Assembly (NCBI GenBank): GCA_016780385.1
Contig: JADHLY010000003.1
Location: 27,574 to 91,573, forward strand
Direction of reading: 5' to 3'
DNA length: 64,000 nucleotides
Source of the DNA: Flavobacteriales bacterium
GTDB taxonomy: Bacteria; Bacteroidota; Bacteroidia; Flavobacteriales_D; Sanyastnellaceae
Numbering within the stretch: position 1 is the first letter of the stretch; each line of letters begins with the position of its first letter. Under the pieces are notes generated by a model that did no database searches, was not told where the DNA came from, and saw only the letters and a list, made by a program, of their open reading frames with translations. Shown here piece after piece: positions 17,369 to 25,965 of this stretch. A program made the translations under genes and the position numbers.

Positions 17369-19887
17369 AAATCGGCCCGGCCCTCTGGGAAGAATTGGCC
17401 GACACCCTCGGCGGCTCCGTCATCGGTCACCCCGACGGCAAGCCGGCCGACTTTGAATACCTCGCCACGGACAGCCGAACCTTGCATGCAGGGTCTGTCG
17501 CGCTCGAGCACACCGTTTTCATCGCGTTGCGCGGCCCGCGACACGATGGTCATGCCCACATCCACTCCGCCGCGCAGCAAGGCGTCAAAGGGTTCATCGT
17601 CGCACAAGATTGGACAGGGCCTTTGCCAGAAGGCCACATCCTGCGCGTACCCGATACCCTCGCGGCCTTGCAAGCTTTAGGGGCAGCAGCCCGGAAAGCC
17701 AGGACCGGCCAAGTCGTGGGCATCACCGGGTCCAACGGCAAGACCACAGTCAAAGAATGGGCCCGCGCATTGGCCCCTGCCTCACTCCATATATCCCGCA
17801 GCCCAGGCAGCTGGAACAGCCAAGTCGGGGTCCCTTTGGCCCTGTGGGGCTTGGACGACCATGCGGATCTCCACCTCGTGGAAGCCGGCATTTCACTGCC
17901 CGGAGAAATGGACGCCCTCGCATCCATCATCCACCCCGACATCGGGGTCATGACGCATTTCGGCGATGCACACGACGCACACTTTGCAAGCCGGGCGGAT
18001 AAGGCGCGAGAAAAAGCCCGCCTGTTTTCAGGCTGCTCCTCCATCATCCTGGGCACCCATGACCCCGACATACTGAAGGCCCTGCAAGACATTCAAGCAG
18101 ACGCCCGTTGCGTGCATTGGGCGTGGCCCGAAGACCCTCGCCCCGGCCTCGGCACGCTGGCGTTGGACATCACCGATGTGGCACTCGGGGCCGACCGTTC
18201 ACGGATGGCGGGTTCATGGCGCGGCCACGCCTTCGATTGGACGCTGCCTTTTACCGAAAAAGCGCACCTGGCCAACGCCCTAACGTCCGCACTGCTCATC
18301 TTGGAAATCACCGGCGACCTCGAAGGCGTCACTGCGCGGTTGGCCCACCTCCAACCGCTGGGAATGCGGCTCGAACACCTGTCCGGAACCGGCGGTGGCA
18401 CCATCATCAACGATACATGGAACCACGACCTGGACGGACTGTCCACAGCACTCGAAGCTCTTGAACGGCTGGGAGGCCGACGCAAGAAAGCCGTGGTTCT
18501 GTCGGACATCGTTCCATTCGACCGCAACGACGAGGTCCAAATGGCCCGTTTGCGACACACCCTGGCCCACCGGGAAGTAGACCTGTGGATAGCCGTAGGT
18601 CCCCAACTTTCGCTGGGCATCCCCGGCATTGACCCCGATGCCATCCAACCATTTGCCACCACGGAAGCACTGCTCGACAGCACGACTTTGGACGGGCTTC
18701 AAGGCTGGAACGTCTTGGTCAAAGGCGCCCGGCCCTTTGCTTTTGAGCGCGTGGCCCGCGCATTGGAAGCCAACCCGCACACCACAGTTTTCGACCTCGA
18801 TCTCGGACGCCTTGCCCACAACCTCCAGCTGCACCGTGACCAAATCGGGCGCCCCATCATGGGCATGGTGAAGGCCTTTGCCTACGGCGCAGGGGACGCC
18901 GTCGCTGTAGAACTCGATCGCCTGGGTATCGAACGCCTGGCCGTCGCGTTTGCCGAGGAAGGCATCGCCCTCCGCAAGGCGGGGGTGCGTTGTCCCATCA
19001 TGGTCCTCAATGCGGACCCCCAGCGCTTTACCGACTTGTTGGCGTGGCACTTAGAGCCCGAAGTCCACAACCTGGACACCCTCAAACAATGGGGGCGCAC
19101 CTTGCATTCCGCAGCGACTTCCGACGGCCAGTCCCTCGGAGTTCACCTCAAAGTAGAGACCGGCATGCACCGGCTCGGGTTGGGAATGGAAGAGGCCGCC
19201 ACCGCGGGGAGCCAATGTGCAGCAATGGGCATTCCCATCATCAGCGTCTACAGCCACCTTTCCGCTGCCGACAACCCTGCTGCCGACCACCACACGCAGC
19301 AGCAGATTGACCAATATGTCGCTGCCTGCAATGACATCCGAAAGGGATGGGAAACTGCCGGCGGCGGGCCGCTCAGCTTCATCCAACACCTCGCCAATAC
19401 AGCCGGGGCCTCACGGTTCCCTCAAGCCCGGTTCGACATGGTGCGCATCGGCCTAGGGCTCTATGGACTCGACGCCTCTAAAACCACAAAGGGGCTGCTG
19501 CCCATCGGGCGCTTTCACACGCGGATCAGCCACATCCACGACGTGTTTCCAGGCGAAGCCGTCGGCTATGGCGCCAAAGACAAGTCAGGCCACCTCAGGC
19601 GCATTGCCACCCTGCCCGTTGGATATGCCGATGGGCTGCCCCGGGCGGCTGGGATGGGCAAGGCGAGCCTGTTTGTAGGGGGTCAGAAATGCCCGACCGT
19701 CGGCCCTGTTTGCATGGACGGCTGTATGATCGACATCACAGGCTTGGAAGTCCAGGTTGGGGATTCCGTCGAGGTCTTTGGAGACCATGCCGCCATCGAA
19801 GACCTCGCGGCCGCCACGGACACCATCCCCTACGAAATCCTGTGTCGCATCCCGCAGCGCGTCAGGCGGCGGCACCTGCGCACCTGA
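17365..19887 (+). CDS. murF/alr: Bifunctional MurF ligase / alanine racemase
   Basis: N-terminal Mur ligase (GITGSNGKTTVKEW), C-terminal alanine racemase (GMVKAFAYGAG, VYSHLSAADNP, LPVGYADGLPR). Confidence 0.95.
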   Translation: MKIGPALWEELADTLGGSVIGHPDGKPADFEYLATDSRTLHAGSVALEHTVFIALRGPRHDGHAHIHSAAQQGVKGFIVAQDWTGPLPEGHILRVPDTLAALQALGAAARKARTGQVVGITGSNGKTTVKEWARALAPASLHISRSPGSWNSQVGVPLALWGLDDHADLHLVEAGISLPGEMDALASIIHPDIGVMTHFGDAHDAHFASRADKAREKARLFSGCSSIILGTHDPDILKALQDIQADARCVHWAWPEDPRPGLGTLALDITDVALGADRSRMAGSWRGHAFDWTLPFTEKAHLANALTSALLILEITGDLEGVTARLAHLQPLGMRLEHLSGTGGGTIINDTWNHDLDGLSTALEALERLGGRRKKAVVLSDIVPFDRNDEVQMARLRHTLAHREVDLWIAVGPQLSLGIPGIDPDAIQPFATTEALLDSTTLDGLQGWNVLVKGARPFAFERVARALEANPHTTVFDLDLGRLAHNLQLHRDQIGRPIMGMVKAFAYGAGDAVAVELDRLGIERLAVAFAEEGIALRKAGVRCPIMVLNADPQRFTDLLAWHLEPEVHNLDTLKQWGRTLHSAATSDGQSLGVHLKVETGMHRLGLGMEEAATAGSQCAAMGIPIISVYSHLSAADNPAADHHTQQQIDQYVAACNDIRKGWETAGGGPLSFIQHLANTAGASRFPQARFDMVRIGLGLYGLDASKTTKGLLPIGRFHTRISHIHDVFPGEAVGYGAKDKSGHLRRIATLPVGYADGLPRAAGMGKASLFVGGQKCPTVGPVCMDGCMIDITGLEVQVGDSVEVFGDHAAIEDLAAATDTIPYEILCRIPQRVRRRHLRT

Positions 19888-19896
19888 GGCCCATTG

Positions 19897-19904
19897 TAAC
19901 TTCG
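19897..19904 (+). promoter_or_regulatory. Candidate -7 box TAACTTCG, 4 nt before GTG start
   Basis: TAnnTTCG with same start-codon spacing as other boxes. Confidence 0.4.
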
Positions 19905-19908
19905 CGCC

Positions 19909-20091
19909 GTGGACCGCTCACGGAAAATCCCCATCGAAGAAGGCGACACCTACACCTCGCCCGAAGGTTTCCTTGTTTTCACAGAACAATACCACCGCAA
20001 GCGCGGGTATTGTTGTACGAGCGGTTGCAAGCACTGCCCTTACGGCTACGACAAAGGGACCGGCCGCATCCTCAACCCCAAAGGCCACTAA
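19909..20091 (+). CDS. Small DUF5522-like cysteine-rich protein
   Basis: 60 aa; GYCCTSGCKHCPYGYDKGTGRILNPKGH; GTG start. Confidence 0.75.
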   Translation: MDRSRKIPIEEGDTYTSPEGFLVFTEQYHRKRGYCCTSGCKHCPYGYDKGTGRILNPKGH

Positions 20092-20100
20092 CCGAACGCC

Positions 20101-22137
20101 ATGAACTCCACCCTTGCCTCCGATTTGACCCTGGCTGAATTTCACCGTGAAGTCGCCGCCGGACTGCCCGACGTGCTGCCGACACCCAAGCAACGCTCCA
20201 ACAAAGTGCCTCATGCACCGGTGCGCAAGGACATCTTGACCCCACAACAAAAGGAGCTGGCCTTGGCCAATGCCCTGCGCTATTTCCCGGCCGAACAGCA
20301 CGAAGTCCTCGCTCCAGAATTTGCAGAGGAACTCAAGAACTACGGACGCATCTACATGTACCGGTTCATGCCGGACTACGACATGTATGCGCGGCCCATT
20401 GATGCCTATCCCGCACAAACCGCACAAGCGGCGGGCATCATGCTCATGATCCAGAACAACCTGGACCCCGCCGTGGCGCAACACCCCGAAGAACTCATCA
20501 CTTATGGTGGCAATGGTGCCGTGTTCCAGAATTGGGCCCAATACCGGCTGGTCATGCGCTACCTCAGCGAAATGACCGAGGAGCAGACCCTCGTCATGTA
20601 CAGCGGTCACCCCCTCGGCCTGTTCCCCTCCCATCCCGGCGCCCCTCGGGTGGTCGTGACCAACGGCATGGTCATTCCCAACTACAGCGGAGCCGATGAC
20701 CTGGAGCGCATGAATGCCCTCGGCGTGAGCCAATACGGCCAGATGACCGCAGGCTCCTATATGTACATCGGCCCCCAAGGCATCGTGCATGGCACCACCA
20801 TCACCGTCCTCAACGCAGGGCGCCGTCTGGACCCCGAAAACCCCACCCTCGCCGGCAAGCTCTTCGTGACGGCGGGCCTCGGTGGCATGTCCGGCGCGCA
20901 ACCCAAGGCGGGCAACATCGCTGGCGTCGTATCGGTCACCGCTGAAGTGGACCCTGCTGCGGCCTGGAAGCGACACGAGCAAGGTTGGGTGGACCACGTT
21001 GTAGAAGACGTCGCGGAACTTGCCGAGCGGGTCCGGGCTTCTATGACAGCACAAGAAGCGGTGAGCTACGCCTACCTCGGCAACGTGGTCGACGTGTGGG
21101 AGCACTTCCACGAAGCCGGCATCCACATTCACCTCGGTTCAGACCAAACCTCCTTGCACAACCCTTGGGCGGGCGGCTACTATCCTGCTGGACTGACCTT
21201 CGAGGAGGCGCAGCACATGATGGCGGAGGACCCGAAACAATTCAGGGAGTGCGTCCAACACAGCTTGCGGCGCCATGCCGAAGCCGTCAACCGCCACACC
21301 GCCAAAGGCACCTACTTCTTTGATTACGGAAACGCCTTTTTGCTGGAGAGTTCCCGCGCTGGCGCCGACATCATGGCCGAGGATGGCGAGAACTTCCGCT
21401 ATCCCAGCTACGTCCAAGACATCATGGGGCCCATGTGCTTCGATTACGGTTTTGGGCCCTTCCGTTGGGTCTGTGGTTCGGGAGACCCTGCCGACCTGGA
21501 CACAACAGATGCCATCGCCTGCGAAGTGCTGGAAGGCATGATGGCCGAGGCTCCAATCGAAATCCGCCAGCAAATGGCCGACAACGTCCAATGGATCCGT
21601 GGCGCCAAGGCCAACAAACTTGTCGTCGGGTCTCAGGCCCGCATCCTCTACGCCGATGCCGAAGGGCGCATGCGCATCGCCAAGGCCTTCAACGAGGCCA
21701 TCGCCAGTGGTACACTTTCTGGCCCTGTGATTTTGGGCCGCGACCACCACGATGTGAGCGGCACGGATTCCCCTTATCGCGAGACCTCCAACATCTACGA
21801 TGGCTCAGCATTTACAGCGGACATGGCGGTCCAAAACTTCGTCGGTGACGCTTTCCGAGGTGCCACTTGGGTGTCCCTCCACAACGGCGGAGGCGTTGGT
21901 TGGGGAGAGGTGATCAATGGCGGGTTCGGCATGCTCCTCGACGGTACGGCCGAGGCCGAGGCCAAGCTCACTTCCATGCTGCATTGGGACGTCAACAACG
22001 GCATCGCCCGCCGAAGTTGGGCCCGCAACAAAGAAGCCCAGTTTGCCATTCGCCGCGCCATGAAAGCAGAGCCCAAACTCAAGGTCACCCTCGCACAAAA
22101 TGCAGACCCCGCGCTCATTCGGCGCGCCCTTTCCTAA
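20101..22137 (+). CDS. hutU: Urocanate hydratase
   Basis: LMIQNNLDPAVAQHPEELITYGGNGAVFQNWAQYRLVMRYL; TAGLGGMSGAQPKA. Confidence 0.95.
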   Translation: MNSTLASDLTLAEFHREVAAGLPDVLPTPKQRSNKVPHAPVRKDILTPQQKELALANALRYFPAEQHEVLAPEFAEELKNYGRIYMYRFMPDYDMYARPIDAYPAQTAQAAGIMLMIQNNLDPAVAQHPEELITYGGNGAVFQNWAQYRLVMRYLSEMTEEQTLVMYSGHPLGLFPSHPGAPRVVVTNGMVIPNYSGADDLERMNALGVSQYGQMTAGSYMYIGPQGIVHGTTITVLNAGRRLDPENPTLAGKLFVTAGLGGMSGAQPKAGNIAGVVSVTAEVDPAAAWKRHEQGWVDHVVEDVAELAERVRASMTAQEAVSYAYLGNVVDVWEHFHEAGIHIHLGSDQTSLHNPWAGGYYPAGLTFEEAQHMMAEDPKQFRECVQHSLRRHAEAVNRHTAKGTYFFDYGNAFLLESSRAGADIMAEDGENFRYPSYVQDIMGPMCFDYGFGPFRWVCGSGDPADLDTTDAIACEVLEGMMAEAPIEIRQQMADNVQWIRGAKANKLVVGSQARILYADAEGRMRIAKAFNEAIASGTLSGPVILGRDHHDVSGTDSPYRETSNIYDGSAFTADMAVQNFVGDAFRGATWVSLHNGGGVGWGEVINGGFGMLLDGTAEAEAKLTSMLHWDVNNGIARRSWARNKEAQFAIRRAMKAEPKLKVTLAQNADPALIRRALS

Positions 22138-22715
22138 TGGAACACTACCAATCCCGCTGGACGGCTGAAACCCAGTCAACAGCACCCCTTCCCCCCTTTC
22201 CTTGGGCGGGGCACCACTTCGAAGCGTGCCACTTCGAAGGACTCGACCTCAGCCATTCCGATTGGCGGGACGCCCGCTTCGAGCACTGCACTTTTCAGTC
22301 CTGTCAGCTGTCAGAAGTCCGCCTCACCAATGTGCGGTTTCACGGCGTCACCTTTGCCGACTGCACCCTCAACAAGGTGAGGTGGACCACCCTCCAGCCG
22401 TCCTTCATGTCCTTCACCTTGGACCAATGCAAGGCCCCGCTATGTGACTGGGAGGGCATGGACCTCAAGGGCATGAAACTGGAGCGGTCCGACCTGAGCG
22501 GAAACAACTTTTCGGGTGCAGACGCACGTGAAACCTCGTGGACAGAAAGCCGGCTGCGCGACGCCATCTTCCAGCGAACCGATCTGCGAGACGCCGACCT
22601 GCGCGGCGCCACAGACTGGACCATTGACCCTTCGGACAACCGCCTAAGGGGGGCGCGTTTCGACGCGGCAGACCTCAGTGGTTTGGTCAAGGGGCTGGGC
22701 ATCCGTCTCGACTGA
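22137..22715 (+). CDS. Pentapeptide repeat protein
   Basis: A(D/N)LXX-type repeats (LDLSHSDWRDARFEHCTF, DLSGNNFSGADARE, TDLRDADLRGA); TAATG overlap with hutU. Confidence 0.85.
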   Translation: MEHYQSRWTAETQSTAPLPPFPWAGHHFEACHFEGLDLSHSDWRDARFEHCTFQSCQLSEVRLTNVRFHGVTFADCTLNKVRWTTLQPSFMSFTLDQCKAPLCDWEGMDLKGMKLERSDLSGNNFSGADARETSWTESRLRDAIFQRTDLRDADLRGATDWTIDPSDNRLRGARFDAADLSGLVKGLGIRLD

Positions 22716-22813
22716 AAGACGCCCCCGTAGAAACCGCAGGAAACGTTTTAACAAGCATTTCGTTTCCCCTGTGCATTCTCCACACTATTTTTGCGGCCTT
22801 GAAAGCGCCCTCA

Positions 22814-23449
22814 ATGAGCCCCATCAACCAAGGAACCCAACAAGACAAACGCCTGTCCGAGCTGCTGGGAGGGTGTGAGCGGGCGTTTCGAAGGTTTGGG
22901 GTCAGGGCCGTCAGCATGGACGACCTCGCCTCACAACTGGGCGTTTCCAAAAAAACACTGTACCGGTACTTCAAAGACAAGGCCGACTTGGTACTGCAGG
23001 TCTTCAACCAAGCCTGCAACCGCCAATCAGAGCGCACCGAGGCCCTCGCAAAAGGCGGGCTGAACGCCATCGATGCGGTCATCGCCGTCATGGAGTATTT
23101 CCAAGGTGAACTCCGCGAAATGCACCCCAGCATGCTGTTCGACCTTCAGAAATACTACCCTGAAGCCATGAACCGCCTGCACCACCACAAGATGGAGGCC
23201 ATGCAGGGATACCTCATCCGCAACATCCAACGCGGACAATCCGAGGGCCTGTTTCGCTCTGATTTTGATGCCAAGCTGATTTCAAGGCTGCACATGGCCA
23301 TGGTGCACACCATGACCGATCCATCCACCATTGACGAATTCGGCCGGCCCTTGTCCGATTTGCAACAAGAACTGCACACCTATCACCTCAGGGGCATTGC
23401 CACCGACAAGGGATTGGAATACCTCCGTCAACGCAACAACAACCCGTGA
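22814..23449 (+). CDS. TetR/AcrR family transcriptional regulator
   Basis: HTH VSMDDLASQLGVSKKTLYRYFKDKADLV; precedes RND efflux genes; in-frame TTG at 22799 is an alternative start. Confidence 0.9.
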   Translation: MSPINQGTQQDKRLSELLGGCERAFRRFGVRAVSMDDLASQLGVSKKTLYRYFKDKADLVLQVFNQACNRQSERTEALAKGGLNAIDAVIAVMEYFQGELREMHPSMLFDLQKYYPEAMNRLHHHKMEAMQGYLIRNIQRGQSEGLFRSDFDAKLISRLHMAMVHTMTDPSTIDEFGRPLSDLQQELHTYHLRGIATDKGLEYLRQRNNNP

Positions 23450-23463
23450 ACACGTCCACCATC

Positions 23464-24876
23464 ATGCGTACACTCCCTCTGTTGGTCGCCCTGCTTTTGC
23501 AAGGCCCCATTTTCGGCCAAGCTTCCCCCAGTGGATCGGGGGTCAGGCTCACGCTCGAAGAAGCCCAGTCATTGGCGGCCACCCGGGCTTACAACGTCCG
23601 CTATGCTTCATTTGACACCCAAGAAGCGGCAAGCAGCACACGAGAAATCATCGCTTCCGGCTTTCCACAGGTGAGCGGTTCGGTCGAATACAACCGCTAC
23701 ATCGACATCCCGACGCAAGTCTCCAGCGGCGACGTCTTCGGTTTCCCTGATTACCTCAACTCCTTCTTGGGTGGTGTCGCACAAGCCACAGGCGTTCCCT
23801 TGGATGCCCCTCCTGCCGACCCCAACGCCATTCAAGAATTTCAATTCGGCGCTTCCCAAACCATGACCGCAGGGATCACCGCCACACAACTCATTTTCAG
23901 TCCGAGCTACTTCGTCGGCATCCAAGCCGCCAAGGCCTACGCCAGCGGGATGGAAGCCGCGGAATCCAAGTCCATCGCCGACGCCCGACGCGCCGCAGGT
24001 GAAGGCTATGCCGCCGCATTGGCCGCCCAAGAAAATGTCGCCATCCTCATGGCGGCTGAAGCGCTGGCCGAAGAGGCGCTGATGCAGACCCAAGCCTTGG
24101 TTCAAGAGGGGCTCGCTGAGTCCACCGATGCCGATCAGTTAGAGCTCGCCTTGTCCGAAATGGCCCAACAAAGGGCCACGGCAGAAAGCATGGCGACCGT
24201 GGCGTTGGACGCCCTCAAGTTCACCGTCGGCATGCCGGTCGAGACGACCGTGATCCTCGCCGACAGCTTTGAGACGTTGTCCAGCGCATTCGATGGCGCA
24301 TCGGTACTCGGCACTCCATTTGACGCAAACCGGTTGCCCGAAATCCAATCCCAGACCAAGAACCTCGAGCTCTCCGAACTCGGAATCCGGAACGAAAAAG
24401 CCGCCGGCATGCCCAGCATTGGCGCATTCTACACCAACCAGCGCAATGCCCAGAGAGAAGCCTTTGACTTCTTCGGCGCCGGAAGCTGGTACCCCATCCA
24501 GCTCGTTGGGGTTCAAATGAACATCCCCATTTGGTCCAGCTTTGGCGGCAAGGAGAAGGTCCTGCAGGCCGAGTTGACCCGGGACCGCGCCTCGACCGCC
24601 CTCGAGCAGATGACGCAAGCGGCCACCCTCGAATACCGAGCAGCCCGGTCCGAATACAACGCCAGCTTGGAACAACGTGTCCAAGCCCAGCGCGGGCTTG
24701 ACCTCGCCGAGCGCATCCTCGACCGCACCCGCATCCGTTTTCAAGAGGGCCTCGCCAGCAGTTTTGACCTCACACAGGCCCAAAACCAGTTGGTCAACGC
24801 CCAAGCCAACCTCGCCCAAGCCACGCTCCGCTGGTTCAACGCCCACCTCCGCCTCGAACGTTCCCTCAACGCCTGA
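23464..24876 (+). CDS. TolC family outer membrane efflux protein
   Basis: Signal peptide, LTLEEAQSLAATRAYNV, TolC-like coiled coil; operon with MFP and RND pump. Confidence 0.9.
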   Translation: MRTLPLLVALLLQGPIFGQASPSGSGVRLTLEEAQSLAATRAYNVRYASFDTQEAASSTREIIASGFPQVSGSVEYNRYIDIPTQVSSGDVFGFPDYLNSFLGGVAQATGVPLDAPPADPNAIQEFQFGASQTMTAGITATQLIFSPSYFVGIQAAKAYASGMEAAESKSIADARRAAGEGYAAALAAQENVAILMAAEALAEEALMQTQALVQEGLAESTDADQLELALSEMAQQRATAESMATVALDALKFTVGMPVETTVILADSFETLSSAFDGASVLGTPFDANRLPEIQSQTKNLELSELGIRNEKAAGMPSIGAFYTNQRNAQREAFDFFGAGSWYPIQLVGVQMNIPIWSSFGGKEKVLQAELTRDRASTALEQMTQAATLEYRAARSEYNASLEQRVQAQRGLDLAERILDRTRIRFQEGLASSFDLTQAQNQLVNAQANLAQATLRWFNAHLRLERSLNA

Positions 24877-24881
24877 TCCCC

Positions 24882-25925
24882 ATGATCCGCTCATCCCTCT
24901 TCCTCACCACTGTGCTGTTACTGGCCGCGTGTGGTGGTTCCGCGCCTGAAAGCGCCCCTGAAACATCCGGCGCCACCGCTCCGGCCACTTCCGAAGCCCG
25001 CAAGGTCACAACCCTGCAAGCTTCAATCGCCCCGTTCGACCACTTCTTTACCGTTCAAGGCAATGTGGAAACCGACCGCCTCGCCCAGGTCTTTCCCATG
25101 ACCCAAGGCACCGTGCTGCGCATCCGCGTGGAAGAGGGTCAAACCGTCCAAAAAGGACAGGTCTTAATGGACCTCGACAACGAGGCCGTGGCCCGCAACC
25201 AGGACGAATTGGACACCCGATTGACGCTCGCCAAGGACGTGCTCGCCCGACAAGAGCGCCTGTGGGAACAGGGCATCGGCACCGAGGTACAGCTGCTCGA
25301 GGCCCGCACCAACGTCAAAGCATTGGAGGAAAGCATCGCGGCCTTCACTGAGCAGGTGGATTTCGGAAAGGTGACTGCGCCTTTTGCCGGCACCGTCGAC
25401 CGCATCTTTGCCAAGGAAGGCGGCATGGCTTCTCCCATGCAGCCCGTCGCCCGGGTAATGGACCTGGACGACATGTATGTCCGCGCTAAAGTCAGCGACC
25501 ACTATGTGGGTAAGGTGGAAGCCGGTCAGCGCGTGGACATCGCCATGGCCGGCCGCGCCACCCTCACCAGCGCCATTTCCAGGGTTGGACGCTACATCGA
25601 ACCCGCCAACCGCACCTTTGAAATTGTGGTCCCCGTACCCGAAGGCTCAGAGCTCTTGCCCAATGAGTTTGCGGCACTGCACATCAACGATCTGCACCTC
25701 GACAGCGCCATTTCCTTGCCATCGAGTCTCATCCTCCAAAACCGGGAAGGGCTTGATTTTGTGTACACCATCGAAGGGGGAAAGGCCGTCCGTCAGCCCG
25801 TTCAAATTGGGCCTTCGGCTGATGAGCGCGTATTGATCCTTGAAGGCGTTTCGCCGGGCATGACCATCATCGACCGCGGCGCGGGTCAAGTTGTGGAAGG
25901 CGAAGCCGTCCAGATCATGCGCTAA
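24882..25925 (+). CDS. RND efflux periplasmic adaptor (HlyD/MFP family)
   Basis: Lipoprotein signal LLAACGGS; VRVEEGQTVQKGQVLMDLDN; FGKVTAPFAGTVDRIF. Confidence 0.92.
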   Translation: MIRSSLFLTTVLLLAACGGSAPESAPETSGATAPATSEARKVTTLQASIAPFDHFFTVQGNVETDRLAQVFPMTQGTVLRIRVEEGQTVQKGQVLMDLDNEAVARNQDELDTRLTLAKDVLARQERLWEQGIGTEVQLLEARTNVKALEESIAAFTEQVDFGKVTAPFAGTVDRIFAKEGGMASPMQPVARVMDLDDMYVRAKVSDHYVGKVEAGQRVDIAMAGRATLTSAISRVGRYIEPANRTFEIVVPVPEGSELLPNEFAALHINDLHLDSAISLPSSLILQNREGLDFVYTIEGGKAVRQPVQIGPSADERVLILEGVSPGMTIIDRGAGQVVEGEAVQIMR

Positions 25926-25965
25926 TCCCGCTGTTTTCCAAGCGACCCCCAAGCGACCCCACCCC

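Noticed and set aside
17365-19887. MurF-Alr fusion as an assembly error or novelty
   Set aside because: Such fusions are an established feature of Bacteroidota.
19918-21132. 404-aa minus-strand ORF opposite hutU
   Set aside because: Shadow ORF of hutU; no plausible domain content.
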